Shown here: piece after piece, positions 12,604-22,100 of the stretch | How positions within the stretch are numbered: the first letter of the stretch is position 1 | How the letters are laid out: every line of letters begins with the position of its first letter | Source: Comamonadaceae bacterium | Lineage (GTDB): Bacteria > Pseudomonadota > Gammaproteobacteria > Burkholderiales > Burkholderiaceae_C | Direction of reading: 5' to 3' | Assembly (NCBI GenBank): GCA_027484575.1 | Contig: JAIXSQ010000001.1 | Coordinates: 62,001 to 126,000 of the forward strand | DNA: 64,000 nt | Made by a program: the position numbers and the translations under genes | The notes under the pieces: model-generated | Seen by the model: the letters and a program-made list of their open reading frames with translations, nothing else | What the model was told of the DNA's origin: nothing | Databases searched by the model: none

Positions 12604-13061
12604 AGGCGGTCCAGCAGGTTGGCCATCTCCACCGCGCACTGCGCGGCGTCGACGCCCTTCTCGTCCTGGCGGGCGACGGCCTGCGCCAGGTTCTCGGTGG
12701 TCAGGATGATGTTGGCGATGGGGATCTGGTAGTCCAGGCTCACGCGCGTGATGCCGGCGGCCGATTCGTTGGCCACCAGCTCGAAGTGGTAGGTCTCGCC
12801 GCGGATCACGCAGCCCAGCGCGATCAGCGCGTCGCAGCGGCCCTTCTCGGCCAGCGCCTGCAGCGCCACCGGGATCTCGAGCGCGCCGGGCACGTGCAGG
12901 TGCTGGATGTCGCCGGGCTCGACGCCCAGCCGGGCCAGCTCGGCCTTGCAGGACGCGGCCAGCGCGTTGGTGATGCCTTCGTTCCAGCGCGCCTGGACGA
13001 TGCCGATGCGCAGGCCGCTGCCGTCGAGGCGGTCGGCCTGGCCCTTGTCTGCTCCGAACAT
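12600..13061 (-). CDS. ribH: 6,7-dimethyl-8-ribityllumazine synthase
   Basis: A 153-aa lumazine synthase that condenses 5-amino-6-ribitylaminouracil with dihydroxybutanone phosphate. Signature parts are [27 protein letters not shown] and [19 protein letters not shown], the last holding the catalytic histidine. The ATG at 13061 lies 23 bp after the ribBX stop, with GGAG-type sequence upstream (GAATCCCCTCC on the opposite strand). It is followed directly by nusB. Confidence 0.97.
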   Translation of the reverse strand: MFGADKGQADRLDGSGLRIGIVQARWNEGITNALAASCKAELARLGVEPGDIQHLHVPGALEIPVALQALAEKGRCDALIALGCVIRGETYHFELVANESAAGITRVSLDYQIPIANIILTTENLAQAVARQDEKGVDAAQCAVEMANLLDRL

Positions 13062-13084
13062 GGAGGGGATTCCTTCTGTCTTGC

Positions 13085-14227
13085 TCAGGCCTTGCCGGGG
13101 GTGGCGTAGCCGGTGATCTCGAGGCCGTAGCCGGCCATGCTGGGCATGCGGCGGGGGTTGCCCATCAGGGTCATGCGGTGCACGCCGCACTCGCGCAGGA
13201 TCTGCGCGCCGATGCCATAGGTGCGCAGGTCCATGCGGCCGCGCTCGGGCGCCTGCGCCGCGCGGGCGGTGCCGGCGAACTGGGCCAGCAGCTGCTCGGG
13301 CGACTCGCCGCAGTTGAGCAGCACCACCACGCCCCGGCCGGCCTGGCCGACATGGCGCAGCGCCGCGTCCAGGCTCCAGGAGTGCATCGAGCGGCCGGTC
13401 TCCAGGGCGTCGAGCACCGACAGCGGCTCGTGCACGCGCACGGGGATGGTGTCGTCGCGGCCCCACTGGCCCATGACCAGGGCCAGGTGCACCGCCTGCG
13501 ACGGCTGGTCGCGCCAGGCATGGGCTGTGAAGGTGCCCCAGGCGGTGGGCAGCTCGCGCGCGCCCACGCGCTCGACGAGGGACTCGGTGCGGCTGCGGTG
13601 CTCGATCAGGTCCGCGATGGTGCCGATCTTCAGCCCGTGCTCGGCGGCGAACAGCTGCAGGTCGGGCAGCCGGGCCATGGTGCCGTCGTCCTTCATGATC
13701 TCGCAGATCACGGCGGCGGGCGTGCAGCCGGCCATGGCCGCCAGGTCGCAGCCGGCCTCGGTGTGGCCGGCGCGCATGAGCACGCCGCCGTCGACCGCCT
13801 GCAGCGGGAAGATGTGGCCCGGCTGCACCAGGTCGGCGGCCTGCGCGTCGCGGGCCACCGCGGCCTGCACGGTGCGGGCACGGTCGGCCGCCGAGATGCC
13901 GGTGGTCACGCCCTCGGCCGCCTCGATCGAGACGGTGAAGGCCGTGCCCATCTTGGTGCCGTTGCGCGCCACCATGGGCGGCAGGCGCAGGCGCTCGCAG
14001 CGCTCGCGCGTCAGGGTCAGGCAGACCAGGCCCCGGCCGAAGCGGGCCATGAAGTTGATCGCCTCGGGCGTGACGTGGTCGGCGGCGAGCACCAGGTCGC
14101 CCTCGTTCTCGCGATCCTCCTCGTCGACCAGGATCACCATGCGGCCGGCACGCAGCTCGGCGACGATCTCCTCGACCGGCGAGATGCGCGCGGGGGCCAG
14201 GGCGGGGGTGGGCAGGGGGGCGTTCAT
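13085..14227 (-). CDS. ribB: 3,4-dihydroxy-2-butanone 4-phosphate synthase fused to degenerate GTP cyclohydrolase II-like domain (RibBX)
   Basis: A 380-aa two-domain protein. Residues about 15-215 are RibB with the acidic loop [17 protein letters not shown] and [12 protein letters not shown]. The C-terminal part (about 220-380) is folded like RibA, but the zinc cysteine cluster of active GTP cyclohydrolase II (CLTGDxFGSxRCDC) is replaced by [18 protein letters not shown]. That matches the RibBX variant described in Proteobacteria, which keeps only RibB activity. A functional ribA should therefore exist elsewhere. It overlaps ribE by 4 bp (ATGA). Confidence 0.93.
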   Translation of the reverse strand: MNAPLPTPALAPARISPVEEIVAELRAGRMVILVDEEDRENEGDLVLAADHVTPEAINFMARFGRGLVCLTLTRERCERLRLPPMVARNGTKMGTAFTVSIEAAEGVTTGISAADRARTVQAAVARDAQAADLVQPGHIFPLQAVDGGVLMRAGHTEAGCDLAAMAGCTPAAVICEIMKDDGTMARLPDLQLFAAEHGLKIGTIADLIEHRSRTESLVERVGARELPTAWGTFTAHAWRDQPSQAVHLALVMGQWGRDDTIPVRVHEPLSVLDALETGRSMHSWSLDAALRHVGQAGRGVVVLLNCGESPEQLLAQFAGTARAAQAPERGRMDLRTYGIGAQILRECGVHRMTLMGNPRRMPSMAGYGLEITGYATPGKA

Positions 14228-14874
14228 GCGGGCTCCTTGGGTGCCGCGGCGGGGACGGCGGCAGCGCCGAGCATGCGCTCGACGTAGCGGGCGATCAGGT
14301 CGATCTCGAGGTTGACGCGGTCGCCCGCGCGCAGCGCGTGCAGGGCGGTGTTCTGCACGGTGTGCGGAATCAGGTTGATGCTCAGGACGCAGCCGCCGGC
14401 ATGGTCGGCCACGCTGTTGACGGTGAGGCTGACGCCGTTGACGGTGACCGAGCCCTTGTAGGCCAGGTACTTGGCCAGCGCGGCCGGGGCGTCGATGCGC
14501 AGTTCCCAGCTCTCGCCCACCGGCTCGAAGCGGTCCACCGTCCCCAGGCCGTCGACATGGCCCGAGACGATGTGGCCGCCCAGGCGGTCGTGCGCGCGCA
14601 GCGCCTTCTCGAGGTTGACCGGGCCGGGCCGGTCCAGGCCGCTGGTCTTGTCCAGCGATTCGGCCGAGACGTCGACGGTGAAGCTGCGGCGGTCGCCGGG
14701 CAGGGTGGTGACGGTCATGCAGGCGCCGTTCAGGGCGATGCTGTCGCCCAGGCCGACGTCCTCCAGGTACCCCGCGGGTGCCTCGACCGTGATGCGCTTG
14801 CCGTGCTGGCTGCTGCTGCCGAGGTCGTCGACGGCGGCGATGCGCCCCACGCCGGTGATGATTCCGGTGAACAT
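14224..14874 (-). CDS. ribE: Riboflavin synthase subunit alpha
   Basis: A 216-aa riboflavin synthase made of two lumazine-binding repeats. [12 protein letters not shown] is the hallmark N-terminus; GACMTVT in the first half is echoed by VNGVSLTVN in the second. It dismutates two lumazines to riboflavin and the pyrimidine precursor. It starts 48 bp after the ribD stop with no clear Shine-Dalgarno, and its stop overlaps the ribBX ATG. The C-terminus carries a short alanine/proline tail. Confidence 0.97.
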   Translation of the reverse strand: MFTGIITGVGRIAAVDDLGSSSQHGKRITVEAPAGYLEDVGLGDSIALNGACMTVTTLPGDRRSFTVDVSAESLDKTSGLDRPGPVNLEKALRAHDRLGGHIVSGHVDGLGTVDRFEPVGESWELRIDAPAALAKYLAYKGSVTVNGVSLTVNSVADHAGGCVLSINLIPHTVQNTALHALRAGDRVNLEIDLIARYVERMLGAAAVPAAAPKEPA

Positions 14875-14922
14875 CGCCGCATTTTCGCAGGCTTTGCCCC
14901 GGCTTCTCCGGGACAACCCTGA

Positions 14923-16047
14923 TCACCCCGCCAGGAAGGCGTCCCGGCCGGTCACCCGCGCGACGATGCGCAGGTCGGCGCCGACCGGCGCGACCTCGCG
15001 GATGGCCAGCGGCAGCGCGGCATCCAGACCCGCCAGCGGCCCGAAGGCGGCGATGCCGCGGCCCTGCCCGAGCAGCCTGGGCGCCAGGTACAGCAGCAGT
15101 TCGTCGACCAGGCCTTCGCGCACCAGCGAGCCATTGAGCTTGAAACCGGCCTCGACATGCAGCTCGTTGACCTCGCGCCGGGACAGCTCCCGCAGCAGGC
15201 CGGCCAGGTCGACCTTGGCCCCCGGGCCGGGCAGCAGGATGACCTCGGCGCCCCGGGCCTCGAGCGCCGCGCGGCGGGCCGCATCGTCGCTGGCGGTGAA
15301 GATCCACAGCGGGCGGCCGGGCTGGAACAGCCGCGCCGCGGGCGGCAGCTCGAGGCGGCTGTCGACCAGCACCACGGGCGGCACCGGGCCGCGGGTGAGG
15401 GCGGGCGGCGCCAGCCGGCGGTCGAGCAGCGGGTCGTCCTCCAGCACGGTGCCGATGCCGGTGAGCAGCGCCCCGGCGCGGGCGCGCCAGGCATGGCCGT
15501 CGGCCCGCGCGGCCTCGCCGGTGATCCACTGGCTGGTGCCGTCGGGCAGGGCGGTCAGGCCGTCCAGCGAGGCCGCGGCCTTCATCCGCACCCAGGGGGT
15601 GCCGCGGACCATGCGGCTGAAGAAACCGACGTTCAGTTCGCGCGCGGCGGCCGCCCCGGGCCCGGTCTCGACCTGCACGCCCGCCGCGCGCAGCCGGGCG
15701 AAGCCCTGGCCGGCCACGCGCGGGTTCGGGTCCTCGCAGCTGGCGACCACGCGGGCGATGCCCGCGGCGGCGAGTGCATCGCAGCAGGGGCCCGTGCGGC
15801 CTTGGTGGGCGCAGGGCTCCAGCGTGACCCAGGCGGTGGCGCCGCGCACGTCGCGGCCGGCGGCCCGGGCGGCCTGCAGCGCCACGACCTCGGCATGCGG
15901 GCCGCCGGCCTGCTGCGTGTGGCCTTCGCCCAGCACCGTGCCGTCGGGCGCGGTGAGCACGCAGCCCACGCGCGGGTTGGGCTCGGTCAGGCCGACGGCC
16001 TGCTGGGCGAGGGCGAGGGCCCGCTCGATGGGGGAGGGCAAAAGCAA
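14923..16047 (-). CDS. ribD: Bifunctional riboflavin deaminase/reductase RibD
   Basis: A 374-aa RibD. The N-terminal cytidine-deaminase-like domain has the zinc motif GPHAEVVAL (HAE) and LEPCAHQGRTGPCCDAL (PCxxxxxxxxC). The C-terminal reductase contains SLDGLTALPDGTSQWITG and HVEAGFKLNGSLVREGLVDE. It performs the two steps after GTP cyclohydrolase II. No in-frame ATG or GTG lies before the deaminase core, so the start is a TTG, 16047 or 16041. The 16047 TTG has GGAG seven bases upstream, inside the 3' arm of a terminator-like hairpin. Confidence 0.95.
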   Translation of the reverse strand: MLLPSPIERALALAQQAVGLTEPNPRVGCVLTAPDGTVLGEGHTQQAGGPHAEVVALQAARAAGRDVRGATAWVTLEPCAHQGRTGPCCDALAAAGIARVVASCEDPNPRVAGQGFARLRAAGVQVETGPGAAAARELNVGFFSRMVRGTPWVRMKAAASLDGLTALPDGTSQWITGEAARADGHAWRARAGALLTGIGTVLEDDPLLDRRLAPPALTRGPVPPVVLVDSRLELPPAARLFQPGRPLWIFTASDDAARRAALEARGAEVILLPGPGAKVDLAGLLRELSRREVNELHVEAGFKLNGSLVREGLVDELLLYLAPRLLGQGRGIAAFGPLAGLDAALPLAIREVAPVGADLRIVARVTGRDAFLAG

Positions 16048-16073
16048 ATGGCGGCTCCGTGGGGAGCCGCCAT
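16048..16073 (-). terminator. Terminator hairpin of the pilin operon, overlapping the ribD ribosome site
   Basis: A perfect 11-bp stem (ATGGCGGCTCC / GGAGCCGCCAT, 4-base loop), followed on the minus strand by TTTGCTTTTG. It lies 35 bp after the pilY1 stop. The 3' arm contains GGAG at the right distance from the ribD TTG, so the fold would also hide that site. Confidence 0.65.
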
Positions 16074-16108
16074 TGTGCAGGGCAGGGGCCGGGGGCCGGC
16101 CCGGGCGG

Positions 16109-19100
16109 TCAGTTGTTCTCGCCGTTGAGGATGCGCCAGGAGCGGCGTTGCGGCGAGCCGGAGCTGCCGGTGTTGCCCAGCAGCTGGCGCTCGTCGCGGC
16201 CGGCCATGTCGGTGCCGATGCAGCTGTCGCAGTTGCGGATGTTGCCGTTGCCGCTGTCGGTGGTCGCGGTGCCGCCGTCGACGCCGGCGCCGGGTGCCAG
16301 GCCCGAGATCCGGGTGATGGCGCGCAGCGTGCCGTCGACGTTGCGGAACACCGAGACCCGGGTGGCGACCCCGTCCGCCACGAACACGCCGGCCACCGTG
16401 TTGCCGCCCGCGATGGCGCCGCCGGTCTCGTAGTTCAGGTAGTACAGGTAGCTCTTGGCGCTGGGCGGCTGGTCGGCCGTGCAGGACTGCCCGCCGCTGC
16501 TGCTGGTCTGCGGCACGATGGTCGAGAAGGCCAGGGTGCCCAGGGCCAGCGTCTGGTCGGTGACCGCGCGCTCGCCGGCGATCGGCAGGTCGACGTACCA
16601 GCCGTTCTTGGTGCCCCAGTCCACGACGTTGGAGGTCGCGGTGCGCACCACCTGGTTGGGCGAGCACACCGTCGTCGACGCACCGGCCGGGCAGACCGTG
16701 TCGGTGATGGTCTGCTGCACGAAGTTGCTGCCCGAGCCGCGCGGCGTGGTCAGCATCGACGAGCCCAGCGTGTCCTTGATCGCGTAGATCGACTGGATGT
16801 CCGTCGTGGGCAGGTCGGTCAGGCCGAGGTAACGGCCGGTGCCCACCATCACCACCGGGCGCCCGCTGATGCTGGTGACCGTCGGCCGCATGGTGATCGG
16901 CTGCGGCGCGTTGCCGGGGGCCGGGCCGCGCAGCTGGACCAGCAGTTGCGCATCGGTTCCCGACGCACCGACGTCACCGTTGACGTCGAAACGCCAGACG
17001 TTGCCCAGCAGGTCGCCGCCGTACACGGCCTCCACCGTGTTGTTGGTCACGGCCGTGGGCGCGCGCGCCGTGATGCGGGCCAGGCCGGACTCGGCCGCCG
17101 CGGTGCCCACGCCGTTGCTGATGGTGTTGATCAGCGCGCCGGTCGCGGCGTCGAGCACGAACAGCCGGCCCACGCCGTCGGCCACGCCGTAGCCCGAGGC
17201 CACGATCACGACCCAGCGTCCGCTCTTGAGCTTGGTGATGCGCGGGTTGCTGTAGCTGTAGCCCAGGTTGGCGTTCGTGAACTGCCACAGGAAGCGCGGG
17301 CTGGCCGGGTTGGTGATGTCCAGCGCGTAGAACGCCTTGCCACCCAGGTTCAGGCCGCCCACCAGGATGGTGCGCCACTGCGACCCCGTGCACGCCGTGG
17401 TGGGCGCGGTGGGGCAGATGTCGCCGACCTCGGGGGTGCCGTCGACGAAGTAGCGGCGCTTGCTCGTGTAGTCGACGTCGGCCAGGCGGTACATCTCCGG
17501 CAGCACCGCGGGCGGCACGAAGGCCCAGGTCTCGGTGCCGGTCAGTGCGTCGAAGGCATGCAGCATGCCGTCGTTGGAGCCCACGTACACCATGGCCGTG
17601 CGCGTGGCCATCGTGGCCTTGTAGTCCGAGAACCCGGCATCCGCGTAGCTCTGCAGCGGGGCGCGCACGTAGCGGGCCTCGGACGAGACGATGTCGCCCA
17701 GCACGCGCTTGCGGGTGCGGAACAGCGAGCCTTCGTTGCTGCGGTCGCCGCGCAGGAAGTTCACCAGCGCCTCGCCCGCGGCGGCGGTCTTGGCCGTGGC
17801 GCTCAGGCACTTGGAGCCGACCGTGCAGAACTGCGTCAGGCCGGCGGTGGCCGACTGGAAGGTGATGGCCGGCTCGGTGAACATCGCGCGCTGCGTCGCG
17901 TCCAGGTTGGTCCAGTCGAACTGCACCAGGCTGTTGCTGGCGTTCACGGTCAGGATGTTGCGGCTGACCGGGGTGCCGGTCAGGCGGAACGCGGCCGCGT
18001 AGTCGGTGTCCCCGAAGCTGGTGCCGGAGGTGTAGCCGGTCTCCACCACCCAGCAGCGGTTCGACGCGTTGTAGACGTCGCCCGGCGCGTAGGCCCGGTT
18101 GGCGCGCCAGGGCGTGGTGGCGCAATCCAGCAGCTGCATGGCCGACCACTGCTGCGAGCCCAGCCGGCCGTCGCTGCCGATGCGCTGCATCACCAGCTCG
18201 CCGTACCAGTCGAGCGACAGGTAGGACGAGCTGAACACGAAGTTGTCCGCCGTGGTGACGTTGGGGTTGGACGTGGCCGCGGCAGCCGCCGTGCCGGGAC
18301 GCGGCACCCGGATGATCTCCTGCAGCACCGCCCGCAGCGAGTCGGCCAGCGAGGCGGGGTCCTGGGCGCTGAAGTAGCTGCCCAGCCCGTTGACCGCGGC
18401 GTGCCACAGGTCGTCGATGTTGGCGGCCGAGTCGGCCGAGGGCGTGGGCCAGTTGCAGTTGCCGCTGGCCTGCCACGGGCAGATGCCGGTGGACGGGCTG
18501 GACAGGCTGCCGTTGGCCACGTCGTAGAAGTCGCCCGAGGGCTGGTTCCAGTAGTCGGGGATGTAGACCCGCTGGCCCGAGGTGCTGTTCTGGTAGGGCG
18601 AATACACCATCATGCCCTGCGCGCCCAATGCCAGGCCGTGCGTGACCATGTGCTGGCGCGTGTTCACGTTGCGGCCGATCACCGGCACGTTGTCGGTGCA
18701 CAGGTTGTTGGCCGTGGTGGCCGGCGCGATCACGGGGCCGGTGCAGGTGCCGGTGGCATCCGCGCCGGTGGCGGTGTCGCTGCGCAGGTCGGTGTTGTAG
18801 TAGTAGGCGGCGACGTCGGCCAGGGTGTTGGCGGTGCCGCCGCTGGTGAGCGACTGGCACTCGCGGGCCTGGGCCACCGTGAACGGCGCCGAGGTGGAGC
18901 GCGGCACCGGCGTGCACGAGGAGGCGTTGCTCCAGCCGGTCCAGGCGGTGTACTGGCAGGCCGTGTTGACGCCGTTGGCGTCGTAGGTGGTGCTGGTCGC
19001 GCTGGGCGTGCAGGTGGCGACGTTGTTCCAGCTGCCCACCTGCGTGGTGCAGCCCTGGTAGACCGTCGCGTTGGTGAAGTTGCCGGACTGGACCGTGGGC

Positions 19101-22100
19101 GTGCACACCTGCGTGGGCGCCAGCGCCGCGAAGGCGTACTGGCACTGCACGCTGGCGCCCGTCCCGTCGGGCGCCTGCACCGCGCAGGAGGGCGCGTTGG
19201 CGAAGCTGGACGTGATGATGGTCTGGCAGGCCACGGCCTGGGTCACGGTGTAGCTCGGCCCGCCGGACTGATTGGCGACGGTGCAGGAGCCGGCGTTGGC
19301 CCAGGCGGTGAACGGCGCGTACTGGCAGTTGACCGCGGTGTTGTAGATCGCGCCGTTGCCGGTGCCGCTCTGCTGGCCGGCGACCGTGCAGGTGCTGCTG
19401 GTGTCGGCCCAGGCCGAGAAGCCGGCCGGGTCGTACTGGCACTCGCGGGCCGGGTTCAGGGTGCCGGAGGTCTCGCGCAGGTCGATGGTGCACGAGGCGA
19501 CGCTCGACCAGGCGCCCGGGGTGGCGTACTGGCAATTGCGGGCCGTGGGCCAGGTCGTGCCGTTGGCGGTCGAGGTCTGCTGCGCCTGCGGCGTGCAGGA
19601 GCCGCCGACGGTGGTGAAGGTGCCGGCCGCTGCGTACTGGCACTCGGTGGCCGGGCTCAGGGTGCCGGTGGTGCCGCGGGCGACGATCTGGCACGACGCC
19701 ACGGTGGCGAAGGCCACCGGGGTGGGCGTGTAGCGGCAGGCCCGCGCCGTGTTCCAGACCTGGCCGTTGGCCGTGGAGGTCTGGGCCGTGACGGGCGTGC
19801 AGGTCCCCGGCAGGTCGGTCCAGGCGCCGGCCGTGCCGTACTGGCACTCGGTGGCCGGGTTGATGGTGGTGCCGGTGCCGCGCGCGACGATCGTGCACGA
19901 GCCCACGTTGCCCCAGGCCCCCGGCGTGGGCGTGTACTGGCAGTCGCGCGCCTGGTTCCAGGTGGTGCCGTTGGTGGTCACCGTCTGCTTGGCCACCGTC
20001 GTGCAGGAGCCGCCCGTGTCGGTGAAGCCGCTGGCCGCGCCGTACTGGCACTCACGCGCGACCAGGTTCGTGTTGTTGGCGCTGGCGATCGTGCAGCTGC
20101 CCACGTTGGTCCAGTCCTGCGTCATCACGTACTGGCAGGAGGTGGAGGCCCTGTAGTTGGGCGCCGTCAGCGGTGCGACCGGTGTGCAGGCGCCGGTGGC
20201 GTCGGTCCAGCCGGGATCCACCGTCTGGCAGTCGATCCAGGCGGTGTCGACGCAGGTGGCATTGTTCGCGATGGTCACGAAGACCGGGGAGGCCTTGACC
20301 TGGCACTGCGTCTGGTTCCTGCCGCTGAGCACGTCCACGCAGTCGGCGGAGGTGTTGGTGTAGTCCTGGTAGACGGTCCAGTTGGCGGTGTTGCCGAAGT
20401 TGTTGTTCGTGCGGAATTGCTTGAGGTACTTGACCTGAACCTGCACGGTCTTGGTCTGCAGCTTGGACAGCCGCGACTGCACGCCCCACAGCTTCTGCTG
20501 GGTGCCGACCGTGCGCTGCTGGACGCCGCTGACCTGCTCCTGCAGCGACACCACGCGCGACTGGACCGGGATCACCTGTTCCTGCACGGGCACGGCGCGC
20601 TGCTGCACGGCGCGCGTCTGCGTCTGCAGCTGCGAGGTGCGGCGCTGCAGCTGCGAGGTCTGCCGCTGCAGGGTGCCGCGCTGGGCCACCTGCACGGTGT
20701 CGCGCTGCTGCAGCAGGCTGGTGCGGGTCTGCGTCTGCGCGACGGTGCCGTCGAAGTACGGTCGCGGCAGGGTGCCGTCGTAGTTGCCGATGGCCGTGCT
20801 GCCGTCCAGGCGCACGCCACCGGCGCCGTTCCAGTAGCCGTCGGTGGACAGGATCGTGAAGTTGCGCTGGCAGGAGAACTGCAGCGGGTCCACCACCGTG
20901 GAGCCGTTCAGGGTGGTGCCGTTGAGCTTGCCCCCGTACAGGCGGCCTGCGGTGGACAGCGCCGCGCGCAGGGGCGTGGAGTTGTTCGGCCGCGCGGCGA
21001 ACAGCTTGGAATACCAGGTGATCTTCTGCGCGGTGTTGAACTGCTCGAGGTTGACGAAGTCGCCGCCGGTGTTGTTGTTGATGCTCAGGAAGCCCACCCG
21101 GAACCGCGAGCGGTCGGCCAGCTGGTCGTCGTCGGTGTCGAGCACGGCGAAGGCGCGCGAGGTCGACGTCTTCATCATCTGCATCCGCGAGCGGTAGTAG
21201 GTGTACCAGTTCGCGAAGTTGGTCATCTCCTCCACGTAGGTGCAGGTGGTGCCGGCGCAGTCGGTGCGGGTGGCGGCCTTGGTGGCCGTGCCCGGGTAGG
21301 GATAGCTGTTGACCGTGGGCGTGATCACCACGAACAGGTTCTCGCCCGGCACGACGTCGGTGCTGGGGTTGACGTTGGTGCGGCGCCAGGCGGTCAGCGG
21401 CACGACGGAGCGCGCGAACGCGGTGCTGGTCACGCCGACGCTGCCCGTGGTGGCCACCGAGGGCGACACCGAGATGACGCCGGGCGCCATGATGGTCACC
21501 GTGGTGCCGATCGCGTACGCCTGGTAGCCGACCGTGGTGCAGTTGCCGGTCTGCGTGAGCGCGCAGTTGTTGATCGCGGTTGCCACCGCGGAGGCGACCG
21601 CCGTGTCGGTGCTGCTGGCGGCGGTGGCCGCCGACATGATCTGCTGGCCGTCGACCGTGATGCCGCTGACGACGGCGCTGGACGGGTTCGCGAAGGTGAC
21701 GGTGGCCACCCGGGGCGCCGGCGCCCGCGGGATGTTGTAGGTGTTGCTCCACAGCCCGCGGCAGTTGGTCAGCGCGGTGCTGTCGCACCAGCGCAGGGGC
21801 GCCGGGTACGCGTGGGTGGCCGTGGGCGTGCTGGAGGCCACGCAGTTGGTCAGCGCCGGGGAGTTGCAGTACTCGCCGGGGATCGACAGCCAGTAGTAGG
21901 CGCCGGTGGTGAGGTTGGCCGTGCCGGTGGACTGCACGCCATAGGCGTCGTTCTTGACCGCGCGCCAGTTCGGCTTGGTGGTCGCATCGGCGCCCGTGGC
22001 GGTGCCGGCGCCGGTCTGGCTGGGATAGGTCGTGACGTCGCGGGTGCCGTTGGCGTTGAACCGGATCGGCGGCAGGTAGGTGACCGCGGGGTTGTAGTAG

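Noticed and set aside
13062..16108. Search for an FMN riboswitch at the rib genes
   Set aside because: The gaps upstream of ribD, ribE, ribBX and ribH are too short or lack the conserved FMN aptamer segments.
18851..20674. Regular repeats that could suggest a CRISPR array
   Set aside because: The repeats are in frame within pilY1, vary in length and sequence, and encode cysteine units and heptads; there are no spacer-like unique segments or cas genes.
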